Shown here: positions 33,426-46,072 of the stretch, in pieces
Position numbering within the stretch: position 1 is the first letter of the stretch
Layout of the letters: the number at the start of each line of letters is the position of its first letter
From: Dromiciops gliroides
Taxonomy: Eukaryota > Chordata > Mammalia > Microbiotheria > Microbiotheriidae
Assembly: GCF_019393635.1 (NCBI RefSeq)
Contig: NC_057861.1
Coordinates: 193,439,026 to 193,503,025, forward strand
Length of the DNA stretch: 64,000 nt
Direction: 5' to 3'
Position numbers and translations under genes: made by a program
The notes under the pieces: model-generated
Database searches by the model: none
Told to the model about the DNA's origin: nothing
Seen by the model: the letters and a program-made list of their open reading frames with translations, nothing else

Positions 33426-35036
33426 AAATGTATTAGACAACTCCCCCACAAAATTCCATTGCAGAGGTGAGGGCCACAGATGTGTTACATTTCATATATT
33501 TTCAGACCTAACATATTTATGGTAGAGATTCAGAGGTGTGTTTCTAAGTTCAGTTTATTATGATACTTGGTTTTTATGGCTGTCATACCTAAAACGGCTA
33601 CTTCACAAACATACATATCTTTAAATGGAAATGATACATAGTTAGCTACACTCATTAAATCATGATATTTCTCTTTCATCTACTAATTATACAATAGTTT
33701 TTGTTGAACTTTGGGCAGTAAATTTGCATCTTCCTGATGTCAATAAAATAAATTGTTCTTGCAAACTAATAAGAAGGAATTAAAGTTTTAATGTCTTTAA
33801 CAGATGGGTTCAAAATGCACCAGAAACTTTCTGTTAACAGGTTAGAAAATTCTGTTTCCAAGGTTTTTTCCCCAGTGTGTGTGCAAATATGAGAATTCTT
33901 AATTGGTGAAACACATCTTCAGTAAGCTACAGAGGAGAAAGTAATACTCAGGAGGAGAGGATGTTCAATACTGTCAAATACTTCAAAGAAGTCAAGAAAA
34001 ATGATGTCTGAGAATAGGCCATAAAATCTGACAACCGTGACCACTGATAACTTTGGAGAGAGGCTTCAGATGGGGTAGGGAAGCAAAGAGACTGAGAATC
34101 TAGGACACTGGAAAGATGTGTTCCTTTCACTTGGAAAGGGTTGGGTTTTAAGGAAAAGAGCAGATCTCAAGCCAACCGTTCTTGCTCATCCTGTACTAAT
34201 CACTCTATTAAAAGAAAAATGTGTGGGTGGATTTTACAGATCACTGAATGTAGCACAGAGCCACTTCATCTACTTGTCATCACAGAGATACGTGGAAGTC
34301 AGTATGAGGTGGTGGTGGGAAATAGGGGAGGATTTTGCTTGGGTCATTGATAAATTATAACCACCCTGGAAGTAATCAGTGGGAAGAGGAAATAGTGGAA
34401 AAATGTTGAGCTGAAAATGGTTGAAAGGGATGGTGTTATTGTGTTTAAAGGTAAGCCCACAGTTGGTTATAATGGGAAGGATGAGAAGTGACTCATCTTC
34501 TTACTCTCCAATTGGTTGTTCACACAGTCTTTAGGATAAGGTGATGGTTCCCCATCATGTTGTGTCCATCTCCTTACTTTGGAGACTACCCGGATAGAGA
34601 AGGTATAAAACATTTCATACTTTTCAAAATAATTTACAAAATTCCATTAGGTATTCCACATTAGTCCTTTCCAACTCTATCTTATTTTGCCTAGATAACA
34701 ATAATGAGATTGTAGCCAGATTATTAGGTTATTCATCCTTTGATCAAATATCTGTGGCAAATTCAGTTTGTTTCATGAATTCAGGTTGAGAAGATAGTAA
34801 AGCCACATCATTCAACCTTATTTTTCTCCTTGATTTTGCCTTGAGTCCTACACAAATAGGCACACAGGGACCTTGGGCTTTCAAAGTCTTTACTAGCAGA
34901 GAGTAAGATCTAGAAGGTCCTACTAAGCTGGCAAGGCTTCAAGGGCAGGCTTGGTGATAGGCCCAATGTCTGTTGGCCAAGGACCAACCTAGTTAATTTC
35001 AGAGATGCACAACACCAGTTTGGCTGCAGGGTCATT
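33426..35036. other. No recognised feature
   Basis: 1.6 kb of AT-rich, apparently single-copy sequence. Short frames, e.g. around 34118-34360, show no known protein. Confidence 0.45.
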
Positions 35037-35048
35037 AATTATCCAGAC

Positions 35049-35285
35049 ATAGCACCTTTTTTTTTTCAAAGCAATCATGTTTATTGATAACTTTTGTTTC
35101 TATATCACATTTCCAAATATATCACTCCCTTTCCCCCTTCCTAGTGATTCTTTATAGCAAATATTTTAAAAGACAGAGGGAAAAAGCAGTCTACCAAGTT
35201 ACAGAGGGGTCCCCATCTGTATTCATGGAGGGAGTGACCAGACTGGCAAAATTCCAGCTCTTTGAAGCATTGAAATATTTCCCTA
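35049..35285 (-). repeat. L1-type 3' end insertion
   Basis: 237 bp with perfect 12-bp target duplication aattatccagac at 35037-35048 and 35286-35297. The sense strand ends tatcaataaacatgattgct then A's. A processed 3' UTR is a possible alternative. Confidence 0.75.
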
Positions 35286-35297
35286 AATTATCCAGAC

Positions 35298-35714
35298 CAA
35301 ATGTTTGTCTGACTCCAATGTACCAGACAGGCGATTTTTGGTTACATTTGATTTGGATCATACAACAAACAATACCATAGAAATTTATTGCTTACTGTGT
35401 GTAAAACAGAGAAAGCTTTTGTATCTCCCTGCTTCTGAATTATCAGGGCTTGGGTCTTTAGTTACTGAATTATGTTGCCTCTTAAATGTTCATTACCTTC
35501 ATGTGTCTAGAGAGACACCTTTTCAAATAGGATAAATAAAGCATTAGAATAGAGCACTTGCTAGTCACTATCAAATACAACCTTCTTAGGATGTTGCAAG
35601 AGATTCTGTATTTTGTAGAGGCTACAAAATTGAGTTCTTGATTTCTCATGACTTCTGAAGGTCTAATTCTTTTAGAAGGTTATAACTGCCACAAATAACT
35701 AAATTTGTACATTT
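35298..35714. other. No recognised feature
   Basis: Non-coding; overlapping short frames near 35305-35535 are not recognised. Confidence 0.4.
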
Positions 35715-36020
35715 ATTTTGCACCTTAATTCTATAGGTATTTATTTTTGTATTCTATATTATCCCCCAATTTAGCAATTCCTTTGAGCCTGCTTGCAGTT
35801 CTGTAGTTTTAGCTGGATCTCATTTATTATTCCTCTCATTTGGCTCTCAAAGCCAAGGAACATTAAAACGAGCTTATGCTGATTTCTACATATGTGCCAT
35901 TAACAAAAAAAAAGTGATTGCATTTTGACATTTGTTAGAAAGTACATTGGATTTTGTAATATAGCATGGGTATACATGGTAGAAAACTAATGATGTTATT
36001 CTTTATAGTAGCAAAATAAC
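35715..36020 (+). repeat. Diverged repeat, copy 1 (partner 37345-37610)
   Basis: Shares cttgcagttctgt, cctctcatttggctc, aaggaacat, cttatgctgattt and agtagcaaaataactgg-type phrases with the partner in the same order. Roughly 75-80% identity by eye. Confidence 0.7.
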
Positions 36021-36600
36021 TGGAAACAAGAGCATGTTTGGAGAAAGGCCAGATAAATTGAAGCACATAAATATAATGGAATGTTGCTGAACTATAAGAC
36101 AAGATGAATATGAAGAATCCAGAGAAACATCGGAAGTTGAAGTGATGCAGAGCAAAAAATGCAGGGGAACTATATACACGGTGATTACAATGACATAAAG
36201 TTAAACAACCCTAAGGAAGCTGGGTGGCACAGTGAATAGAGTGCCTGGCCTAAAGTCAGGAAGACTCATTGATCTGAGTTCAAATCTGATCTCAGACACT
36301 TACTAACTGTGTGACCTGGGGCAAGTGACTTAATCCTGTTTGCCTCAGTTTCTTCATCTGTAAACTGAGCTGGAGAAGGAAATGGTAAACCATTTCAGTA
36401 TCTCTGCCAAGAAAAACAAAGAGTAGAACATGACTGAAAAATTACTGAAAAATCAACACTAAAAAGTAGATCTAGATTAGTTTTAGTTAATGATATTGGT
36501 TTCAGGGAATAACAGATGTAACATACATTCCTACTTTCAGTTGAGGGTGTTATGGCTGTACAATGTAGCATATGTTTTCAGGCTTACTTGTCAGTGTCAG
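36021..36600 (+). mobile_element. Old L1 fragment split by MAR1-like SINE
   Basis: L1 ORF2-end/3' phrases (cataaatataatggaatgtt, gctgaactataagacaagat) to about 36211 and again after the SINE to about 36600 (ggcttacttgtcagtgtcag). Confidence 0.6.
36215..36468 (+). repeat. MAR1-like SINE
   Basis: Head gggtggcacagtgaatag, then ctgtgtgacctggggcaag, gagctggagaaggaaatgg and gaacatgactgaaaaattac. Diverged. Confidence 0.82.
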
Positions 36601-36884
36601 TTTTGCTTCACTTTTGTATTAGGGAGCATTTAATGGAAATGGGTTATATCAATGAATAACTTGACATAAAAACCAAAAAGTTGTCTTCAGAAATGGAAAA
36701 TAATGATACCTTTGCATTCTTTACTCTCACACTGGCAACAAAGGATAAGTTCATTCAAATCTCAAAATTATTTAAATGGCTAATATCTAACCAAATATAC
36801 TTCAACTCAAATGGGAATTACTCATTGTAATGTCTACTGTGACTCATCATAATAGGATTTGTACATTTATGCAGTTTAATCTGT
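36601..36884. other. No recognised feature
   Basis: AT-rich non-coding sequence. Confidence 0.4.
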
Positions 36885-37320
36885 TCTTGCCATAGTATAT
36901 CTAGAGTATTACATTCAGCTCTTAGCATTGTGTTTGGGGAAAGATATGGATAAACAAAAAGATAGCCATTTGGATCCTTTGGGGAAGGCATCTAAAAAAG
37001 AGCAACCAGGAAAGGAAAGGTTATTGAGTTCATGCAATGTGAAGATTAGTTGAAGAAATTGAGGCTGTCTAGTCTATACAATAGGTGACTTAGGGGGATA
37101 GATGATAACTGTCTTCAGGTGTTTAATGGTTTATCACATGGAAGAGGAATTCTTCTTGGTCCCAGAGAGCGTAATGAATAGCTATGTGTGGAGACAAATT
37201 TAGATCTGATATAAGGAAAAAAATTCTCAAGACTTAGAGCTATTAAAAAATGGAATGGACTGTCTCAGGAGGTAGTGGGTTCTCTTCACATGACATATTC
37301 AAGCAAAAACTGGAGAAATG
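36885..37320 (+). repeat. CR1/L3-like LINE relic
   Basis: Forward-oriented relic: gctgtctagtctatacaata, gataactgtcttcaggtgtt, aaatggaatggactgtctca, ggaggtagtgggttctc. Same family as 7985-8480, opposite strand. Confidence 0.6.
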
Positions 37321-37344
37321 AATTTGTATATTTTTTTATCTCGA

Positions 37345-37610
37345 TTCCGCAGATGTTTATTTCTGTATTTTATATCAGCCCCTAATTGGGCAATCATCTT
37401 GGGCCTACTTGCAGTTCTGTGGTTTAGCTTGATCTTGTATACTTTTCCTCTCATTTGGCTCATAAAGACAAAGAACATCAAAGGAAAGAACTTATGCTGA
37501 TTTTTACCAATCCTTCATTAAAAAAGTGGCTGTATTTCAGAATTTTGTTTTAAAGTACCTTGTAATATGCCACAGGCATATATGATTGAAAATGAATTAT
37601 GTTACTCTTT
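37345..37610 (+). repeat. Diverged repeat, copy 2 (partner 35715-36020), interrupted by L1
   Basis: Parallel to 35715-36020 about 1.6 kb away; its end (ctttatagtaccaaaataac) continues after the L1 at 38246. A short frame 37318-37500 over it looks hydrophobic but is not conserved in copy 1. Confidence 0.7.
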
Positions 37611-38235
37611 TAAAAAATAGTATTTTATTTAATTTTTTCCAATTACATATAAAGATAATTTTCAGCATTAATTTTGGTAAGATTTTGAGTTCTGAATTTT
37701 TCTCCCTTCCTCACTTCCCTCCACCCCTCCCAAAGCCAGCTAGCAATATAAGCTATATATTACAATCATGTTAAACATGTTTCCACATTAGTTGTGTTGT
37801 GAGAAAAGAATCAGAACAAAAGGGAAAAACCACAAAAGAGACCAAAAAAAAAAACCCAACAACAACAAAAGTGAAAATAGTATGCTTTGATCTGCATTCA
37901 GACTCCATGGTTCTTTTTCTTGATTTGAAGAGCATTTTTCATCATTAGTCTTTTGGAACTGTCTTGGATCATTGTAGTGCTGAGAAGAGCTAAATCTATC
38001 ACAGTTGATCATCGTACAATGTTGCTGTTACTGTGTGCAATGTTCTCTTGGTGCTGCTCACTTCACTCAGCATCAGTTCATGTAAGTCTTTCCAGGTTTT
38101 TCTGAAATCTGCCTGCTCATAATATCTTATAACATAATAGTATTACATTATATTTTTATGCCACAACTTGCTCAGCCATTACTAAATTGATGGATATCCA
38201 CTCAGTTCCCAATTCTTTGCCACCACAAAAGAGCA
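37611..38235 (-). mobile_element. 5'-truncated L1 3' end
   Basis: Target duplication tatgttactcttt at 37598-37610 and 38236-38248 (perfect 13 bp). Content matches other L1 tails in reverse. Confidence 0.92.
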
Positions 38236-38248
38236 TATGTTACTCTTT

Positions 38249-40517
38249 ATAGTACCAAAATAACTGGATAAAAATAAATGATAAGGTACTGACCATTTGT
38301 TGGGAATGTTAGAGAAAGGATTCTTGCTCAGGAAAGGATAATATGGAGTAGATAGCTTCCAAGTTGCCTCCCAAATAATTATCATGACAGCATAAATACA
38401 TTTATGAATTATCCTATGAAATAACACAAACCACTAGTTGGAATTCAAACAGAAGCCCTAAAATTTATGAAATAATAATACACACCTGTGGAATGCAGTA
38501 GAAAAAATAAAGGGATTTAAATTCTGCCACTGACTTATTGCCTGAGTAACCTTCATCAAGCCAAGACATGGGCCTCAGTTTACTCATCTGTAAAATAAGA
38601 GGGTTTAAACTAGATAACCATTGAGATCCTTTCCCAAACTAGACTTTTTATTTTATAACTAGTGACTGAAGAAAATGCCTTAGTAAATGCATGTAAAAAA
38701 GATCTAGAAAAGTTCTTAACCTTTTTTTAAAAAAACAACAAGTATAGACTCCTTTGGCAATCCGGCAAAACCTTTGAACCCCTTCTTAGAATTATGTCTT
38801 TAAATGCATATAATAAAATACCTAGGAATATAAAAGAAACTAATCAGTTCATAGATCCCAGATTAAGAACTCCTGACATAAAGGAATGAGTCAAGCCATA
38901 GAAAACCTTATGAATTAACAGTTTAAATGAGAGGAAGGAAAATCCAGCAAGTACTTTGTTGTAAGTCATTAGATATCTTTGAACATAATGGCTACAAAAT
39001 GGGAGGATAGACTGTAAAATTCATACCTGCTGATGCTTATACAAAGCACATATTTTGAAGGTCAGACAGTAGAAGGTACAGAAATAAATTATTGTCGTAT
39101 TGAAGTCAAGATGAAACAAAGGTACAGATTAAGGCTTCAGGAACAGCATTAGCACAAATGTCATTCTGTCTCTGTTCCTAAGTTGTAAGCAAGATATCTC
39201 AATTATATGATTGATGTGGCATTCCAAAAAATCCAAAACAAAACAGACACCTCAGAACTTACAATGACTTCAAGGTCAGTAGCCTTCTCTGAAGGATAAA
39301 GAGAATTATCATTGAAGGAAACTACCACCAATGACACCTGAGACCTCTGCTTTGGAAAAAATCAATCAATAGCAACTTGGTTTTATGTTTTATTTGTGTT
39401 AAGTTTAAGAACATTTGAAGGCAACTGTGATTGAGTATCACATAGATAATTTTGTAAAACACCAAACAACTTTATGCAATCTGCTGGAAGTGAAAATTAT
39501 ATATAAGCATTGTCAGCACATATATGACATTGAGCTGCATAATATTATCCAATGAAAGAACATAAATGTGAAACAAAATACAATCTCCATTGACAAACCG
39601 GGACCAAGCTGGGGTAATCATTCCCCAGGGCTGCAAATTTAGTGTATTGAAACAAATAAGATCTAAACCAATTGAAAAAGAGTATCTGATGAACTGGTTG
39701 AGAATTACAATAAAAATAAAAGGAGGTCACAGCCAATGTTGAAAGGTCCAACAACAAAGACATGCTCTGGTCAGCAAATATACGAATGCTGTTCCAGAGT
39801 CATAACTGAGTTCATAAAGCTGAAAAAAAATGAGTTAACAACATATAATGAGACTTATATAAATGTAAGATGCATATGGAAGGCCCAATAGCTAGTGGAT
39901 TCCAAGCCTCCTTGAAACTGGAGGGAAGGTCAGCTATAAAGAACATTGCTCCCAAGTCCAGTTTCAGCCCTTCTCAGAAAGCTCTGGCATACCTTGGTGG
40001 ATGATCAAATGAAATCCAAAGGCCTCTCTTTCTGTTTCCCTCAAACCTAGAACTCACTTCATTTTGACACAAGTTCTACCAGTGCTGTAAATTATCTGGA
40101 ACATTATTAGATAAAGTAAATGCTGAGATGCTCTTTAATTGAACAAACCTATCAGCAGCAACACTAATAATACACTGTAATTACAATGGAAGCAAGTTAC
40201 AATGTCACTGCAATAAATGGTAACACATCATCTACTTTGCCTGTTTATTCATTCCAGCACCAAAAACAGCCCTGAAATTTATCAGACTCAATTTAGAAAA
40301 ATCTTAAATAGGGAGAGAAAGATTTAGACAAGCCTAGTTTTCAATAAGTCATTAATCCTGTAAAATTTTTATTTAGCTCTTCAAATTTTCAAGGCCTCCA
40401 TCATTTTAGCCAGTCATACTCTCTTCCTCTTCAAACCTCTTTCTACAGCTCCCCAAAGCAACACAGGCAGGAAAACCATTCTGAGTCCCCTGCCAACAAC
40501 AATTCTTATATTTAAAA
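38249..40517. other. Mostly unclassified, one MIR-type relic
   Basis: 38510-38645 is a plus-strand MIR-like relic (aaattctgccactgactta, gtttactcatctgtaaaat, attgagatcctttcc). The remaining 2 kb, including 39000-40500, shows no gene or repeat I can name. Confidence 0.45.

Positions 40518-40555
<38 letters not shown>
40518..40555. repeat. (CA)n microsatellite
   Basis: About 18 ca units. Confidence 0.97.
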
Positions 40556-40597
40556 AAAAAGGGGAGGTTAGAGGTTATCAGATTCTTTTTGGATATA

Positions 40598-40725
40598 TGT
40601 AGAATTTCAGAGCTGGAAGGGATCTCAGAGTTCACCTAGCTTAACTTATACCTAAATAAGAATCCGTTCTACAACATATCAGGCAAACAGTTATCTATCC
40701 TTCATTTGAAAGGAAGAGGGAAAAG
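40598..40725 (-). repeat. CR1/L3-like relic
   Basis: tttcagagctggaagggatc, tcacctagcttaacttatac, caggcaaacagttatctatc. Short. Confidence 0.55.
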
Positions 40726-40727
40726 AA

Positions 40728-40976
40728 TAACCATTTATTAAACACTTAAGATGTGCCAGGCACTGTATTAAGCATTTTGCAAATATTATCTCATTTGATT
40801 CTTACAACAACCCTAGGGGGGTAGATGCTCTTGTTATCTCCATTTTATAGGTGAGGAAACTATGCTGAAAAGAGATGAAGTGACTTGGTCAAAGTCACAT
40901 GGCTAGGTTGGATTTGAATTCAGGTCTTCCTGACTCTAAGCTCAGAACTTCATCCACTGTACCACCTAACTACCTC
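40728..40976 (-). repeat. MIR-type relic
   Basis: Reverse order: tgtgccaggcactgtattaa, ttatctcatttgattcttac, ggtgaggaaactatgctg, attcaggtcttcctgac. Confidence 0.75.
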
Positions 40977-41137
40977 CAGTGATGGGGGACTCATTACCAT
41001 GGTGGCCAATTTCACTTTTAGATAGCTTCAGTTGTTAGTGTTTTCTCTTACATTGAATTTAAATCAACCTCCCTAAAACTATTTCTGTACTTTGGGCAGC
41101 ACAAATAGAATTGTAAAATTAAGGGATATCTAAGGTA

Positions 41138-41356
41138 CTCCTGACTCCAGGGCCGGTGCTCTATCCACTGTGCCACCTAGCTGCCCCAAAGAGAGATTCC
41201 TATAGATCCTTTTTTTTTTTTGCAGGCAATGGGGGTTAAGTGACTTGCCCAGGGTCACACAGCTAGTAAGTGTCAAGTGTCTGAGACCAGATTTGAACTC
41301 AGGTATTCCTGAATCCAGGGCTGGTGCTTTAATCACTGTGCCATCTAGCTGCCCCT
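41138..41356 (-). repeat. Two reverse tRNA-derived SINEs, one partial
   Basis: 41138-41187 is only a head portion (ggtactcctgactccaggg ... ccacctagctgcccc). 41216-41356 is a nearly full second copy with a T run at its left end. Confidence 0.85.
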
Positions 41357-42329
41357 TTTATAGCATTTCTAACAAGTATATGTGCCTCAATGAAAAGAGT
41401 GATGGAGTTTGAGGCAAAGGAACTAGGTTCAAAACCTGTTATTAATCAATCAATCAATTAATTAATTAATTAATTAAAGTTATTAATACTGCTTCTGAGA
41501 TTTTGGAAGATATCTTGATATCAGTTTCCTCAACTGGAAATTGGGAAGTTGGATTAGATGATCACTGATGTCTCATATCTCTATGTCTATGATCCTCTGA
41601 TCTCAAAGGGCAGCCCATATCTGACTACAAATTCCTTCTACAGCATCTTCAACAAATGTCTAGCAAAGAGTATGGGCTCTGGAACCTAGAGGCCTAGGTT
41701 GGGCTCCTGGCCCTACAACTACTTGTAACCTCGGACGTGTCATTTAACTTCTCTAGGGCAAAGTTCCCTAAGTGCTAAAGTGAGGAAATAGAAGCAGGTC
41801 CTTTCCAATTCTAAGTACTATGATGCTAAGTCTCAAAATTCCGTGGAATTTCTTCTTGGCTTACTTTGCCCTCTTTTTGCTTCTGAATGCAGTTCTGATA
41901 TGAAAATTAACAATAACAACTGTCATTTATAGAATGCTTCCAAGTTTGTGAGGTGTTTTAGTTGACCCTTACCACAAGCCTGAGGTAGTTACTATTGGTA
42001 GTATTAACCCCATTTAACAGATGAGGAAACTAAAGTTATATAACTTGCCCAAGGTAACATAGATTTCAGTATTGGAAGTGACATGAAACTATTATTGTAA
42101 CATAATTTAATTTTTAGTACTCTTTCCATATCCCCATGTTAATTTCATTTAACCAATGCAATGTTCAACAAATATTTGTATATAGGAAGGTATTGGACTA
42201 GGTACTTTGGATGAGGTAAAGACATCAAAGACAAAAAGAAAAAGGTTTTGCACAAACAAAAGTAATTAAACTAAAAATTAGAGAGGAAAATGTTAACTAG
42301 GGGGGAAATCTTTGGAGCAAGTTTCTCTG
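41357..42329. other. Mixed old relics
   Basis: A (ttaa)n/(aatc)n-like run lies at 41440-41478. 41655-41830 is a plus-strand MIR-like relic; 41895-42110 is a reverse one (gaatgcttccaagtttgtga, agatgaggaaactaaag). Confidence 0.5.
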
Positions 42330-42930
42330 AAAAAGTTTTCATTTCTAAAATATATAAGGAACTGATTTAAATTTATAAGACTGAGAGCCACTCCCCTATT
42401 GATAAATGGTCCAGGATAATGAATAGCCACTTCTTAATGGAAGAGACCTAATCTATTAATGGCCATTTGAAAAAAATACTTCAAAATCACTAATAAATTG
42501 AGAAATTCAAGTTAAATCAACTCTGTGGTACCACCTTACATCAATCAAATTGCCAAAGTTTAGGGGCAGCTAGGTGACACAGTGGATAAAGCAGCAGCCC
42601 TGGATTCAGGAGGACCTAAGTTCAATTCTGGTCTCAGACCCTTGACACTTACTACCTGTGTGACACTGGACAAGTCACTTAACCCTCATTGCCCTGAAAA
42701 AAAAATAAATTAATTAAAAAATGAATGAATGAATGAATAAATTAATTGCCAAAGTTGGAAAAAGAAGTATGGCAGATTTTGTAAGGTCTGTGGGAAAACA
42801 GACAAATTAATACACTATTGGTGGAACTATGAATCAGTCAAGTCATTCTGGAAAGCAATTTGGAACTATGCCCCAAATATTATTAATCTCTAATATCCTT
42901 TGATTTTGCAAAAAAAGAGGAAAAATCAGT
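42330..42930 (+). mobile_element. Old L1 fragment with nested SINE
   Basis: L1 ORF2 phrases on plus (aaatatataaggaactgatt, aactctgtggtaccacctta, ttggtggaactatgaatcag, ggaaagcaatttggaactat). Confidence 0.75.
42561..42744 (+). repeat. Short tRNA-derived SINE, (GAAT)n-like tail
   Basis: Target duplication attgccaaagtt at 42549-42560 and 42745-42756, perfect. Confidence 0.92.
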
Positions 42931-42934
42931 GAGT

Positions 42935-43540
42935 CAGTCGGTGCCAGGCACTGTGCTAAGTGCTGGGGACAGAAAAAGAGGCAAAAGACAGTTGCTGCCA
43001 TCAAGGTGCTCACAATCTAATGAGGAAGACAACAAAGAAGCAAATATCTACAAAACAAGATATATTCAGAGTAATTAGGAAATACTTATAAGAAATACAC
43101 CACTAGAATTAAGAGGGTTTGGAAAAGACCTATTGTGGAAGATGAGATTTAAGATGGGACTTTAAAAAAAAGTCAGAGAAGCCCAGAGGTAGAGATAATG
43201 AAGGAGAACATTCCAGGAATGGGGGATAACCTGAGAAGATGCCCAGAACCAAGGAATGGAGTATCTTGTTCATGGAACAGCCAGGAAGCCAGTGTCACTG
43301 TATTGAGGAGTATTGGTGGGAGTAAGGTGTAAGAAGACAGGAAAAGCAGAGAGTGAATAGGTTATGGAGGGGTTTGAATGCCAAATAAAGGATTGTATAG
43401 TTGATCTTAGAGGTGATGGGAGCTACTGAACTTTATTGAATGGGAAGGGAGGTGACATGATTCTATTTGCATTTGAGGAAAAATCATTTTGGCATCTAGA
43501 GGATGTATTGGAGTGGGGAGAGACTTGAGGCAGGAAAAGG
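42935..43540 (+). repeat. Unnamed ~600-bp interspersed repeat
   Basis: Longest of the family: ggtgccaggcactgtgctaa, aaggtgctcacaatctaatg, gaacattccaggaatggggg, gttcatggaacagccagg, ggaggggtttgaatgcc, gaaaaatcattttggcatc. No coding frame. Confidence 0.7.
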
Positions 43541-43544
43541 GACA

Positions 43545-44300
43545 GATATGTACAAAAATATTTATAGTAGCTCTTTTTATAGGCAACAAACTGGGGTGTC
43601 CATCAGTTTGGAATGGCTGAACAAATGATAGTATATGAGGATAAAGGAATTGTTGTTGTTGAGTCTGACTTTTTGTGACCCTGTTTGAGGTTTCTTGGCA
43701 AAGATATTGGGTGGTTTGCCATTTTTTCCTCCTGCAGATGAGGAATATTATTATGCTATAACAAATGATGAAACACTAAGCACTAAAGAAACTTGGGAAG
43801 ATGTATATGGATAGATACAGAGTGAAGTGAATAGAACCAGGAGAACAATTAATACAACAACAACAACACTGTAAAAATGAACAACTTTGAAAGACAAGAA
43901 TGGCCAATCATGATTCCAGATGACCAATGATGAAGCATCCTGCCCACTTCCTGATAGAGAGGTGAGAGACTTAAAATGCAGAATGAGGCAAACTTTTGGA
44001 TATGATCAATGGGGAATTTTTGTTTTGCTTAACTAAGTATATTTGTTTGTTTGTTTGTTTTGTAGGACAATGAGGGTTAAGTGACTTGCCCAAGGTCACA
44101 CAGCTAGTAAGTGTCAAGTGTCTGAGGCTGGATTTGAACTCAGGTCCTCCTGAATCCAAGGCCAGTGCTTTATCCACTGCGCCACCTAGCCACCCCCAAC
44201 TAACTATATTTGTAACAAGAGTTTTCTGTTTCTCGGTGGGGTTGGGGGAGGAAGAAGAAGTAGGAGACGGAAGAAAAATGCTTAATTTATTTAATTTAAA
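43545..44300 (+). mobile_element. L1 3' region with nested repeats
   Basis: tacaaaaatatttatagtag, ctctttttataggcaacaaa then L1 3' end to about 44300. Split by an RTE/MAR1-type reverse tail at 43653-43740 and a SINE at 44046-44197. Confidence 0.75.
44046..44197 (-). repeat. Short tRNA-derived SINE
   Basis: Target copies aactaagtatatttg (44031-44045) and aactaactatatttg (44198-44212), one mismatch; the tail is a (tttg)n run. Confidence 0.92.
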
Positions 44301-44980
44301 ATATATTAATTAAATAAAAAATAAAAAATGCCATATGATAGTGCCCTCAAATTATAAACTTTCTTATAATAAATAAAACATTATTTGGGATCCACAATCA
44401 CCTAAAGGAATTTCCACTACTGTTGATCTTATATTTGGTTTATTTATGTAAGGCAGATAACACTAAGGTTGAAAGGTCAAATAATCTTTTTTTAATTAGT
44501 TATTGAACCCAATTAGTCCTAACTTAATAGATCTCTGAAGATAAAAGCAAAACAAAACCCCAAACTATCTAAAGAGAGTAGAGAAGAATGTCCTATAAAA
44601 TAAGAAACCAATCAATCAATAATGATTTGTCAACATTTAGGAGAGAACAAAAAATATGGGATTTCTTAGCCCAGAGGTGACAGAAGAAGAGCATGTAGGT
44701 AAAAGCATGTAAACTTCTCAGCTCACTTTTGGAAGAAGGTGGGACATAAACCCTAAATGAATAGATAATGAACTGGCAGATAGACAGGTATATAATTTAG
44801 GTAAAGCAAAAGTAAACTATGTAGAGAAACAGAACATTTCTATAACTCCCATATTGTGGGGAGGGTGAATTTGCGTGGACTTGGCCAGGACTGAGCCTCA
44901 TCCAGCCTTACTTATTATGAATAGGCTTCTCTAACCATTGGCCTTGTTGTAAGGAGTCAGTGGGTTTGCAACACTGGGAT
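44301..44980. other. No recognised feature
   Basis: AT-rich, non-coding. Confidence 0.45.
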
Positions 44981-45073
44981 TCCTTTCCTTTTCCCTTCCC
45001 TTCCCTTCCCTTCCCTTCCCTTCCCTTCCCTTCCCTTCCCTTCCCTTCCCTTCCCTTCCCTTCCCTTCCCTTT
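44981..45073. repeat. (CCCTT)n pentanucleotide microsatellite
   Basis: About 16 near-perfect ttccc units, strictly pyrimidine on plus. Confidence 0.97.
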
Positions 45074-45109
45074 CTTCATCATTATTTAAACTCCCTTTAT
45101 TTATTACTA

Positions 45110-45300
45110 TTTAGAACATTGGACCTGGAGTAAAGAAGACCTCAGCTTAAATTTGGCCTCAGACACTTACTACCCTTGTGGCTATGGGTAACTCACTTAA
45201 CCTCTGTCTGCCTTAGTTTCCTCAAGTGTAAAATGGAGACAATAACAGCATCTACCTCCAAGGGCTGTTGTGAAGATCACATGAGATAATATTTGTAATA
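45110..45300 (+). repeat. MIR-type relic
   Basis: gacctggagtaaagaagacc, tggcctcagacacttact, taacctctgtctgccttag, aagtgtaaaatggagacaat, gtgaagatcacatgagataa. Confidence 0.75.
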
Positions 45301-45708
45301 TTTGCCTGATAAAATAAGTGCTTATACCTTTCTCTTTCTCCCAAACTTATGGAAACCAGGCCCCAGTCCTTTATCTCCTAATGCATCCAGAGTGAGTACT
45401 CAGGAATCCTTACTCTTCTCTCCCTTTCCAAAACTTGCTTTGATCTATTTGTCATGCTGGAAAGTAATTGCTAAACCCATTCACATTAAAGGATCAATGG
45501 CTTAATAAAGGTTAATATGATAACTTACTTGGGAAATTATTTATTTTTGAATCAGTGATTGGGATTGTTGCATATATGAAAAGACTTTCACCTAAGGCAG
45601 TAGTTTTCTTGTTGGGTAGGTTAAAGGATATGTGACTTCTAACTGGTCACATTAGAATGCTAATGTGAAACTGTGAGCTTTTATAAAGGATGGAATTAGT
45701 CAATGGAA
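45301..45708. other. No recognised feature
   Basis: Non-coding single-copy-looking sequence. Confidence 0.4.
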
Positions 45709-45716
45709 AGAGAGAG

Positions 45717-45795
<79 letters not shown>

Positions 45796-46072
45796 AAGAA
45801 AGACTTTGAAAGCCACAGACACATAGGGGAAATTGGCTCCTCAAAATGTCCCTGATTTCCATATTTTTCTCTCTGTTTCTGTCTCTTTCTAGGTCTCTCT
45901 TCTCTCTGATCTCTTCTCTCTGTTTCTATTCTCCCCTCTCTGTCCCTTACTCTCTCTGTCCCTGTCTCTCTGCCTCTGTGTTTTTCTGTGTGTGTCTCTG
46001 TCCATCTCTCTGTGTGTTTGTCTCTGTATCTGTTTGTCTCTGTCTTTGTCTCTATTTCTGTCTCTCTCAGCA
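45709..46072. repeat. (GA)n array followed by CT-rich tract
   Basis: (ga)n with about 38 units at 45717-45794, a 70-bp spacer, then ctctctg/tctctgtc-rich DNA at 45868-46072. Long open frames over both strands are low-complexity (RDRDRE- or SLSLSL-type) and not genes. Confidence 0.95.

Noticed and set aside
37318-37500. Hydrophobic 60-residue frame resembling a membrane segment
   Set aside because: The related copy at 35715-36020 has stops in the same frame, so it is not conserved as protein.
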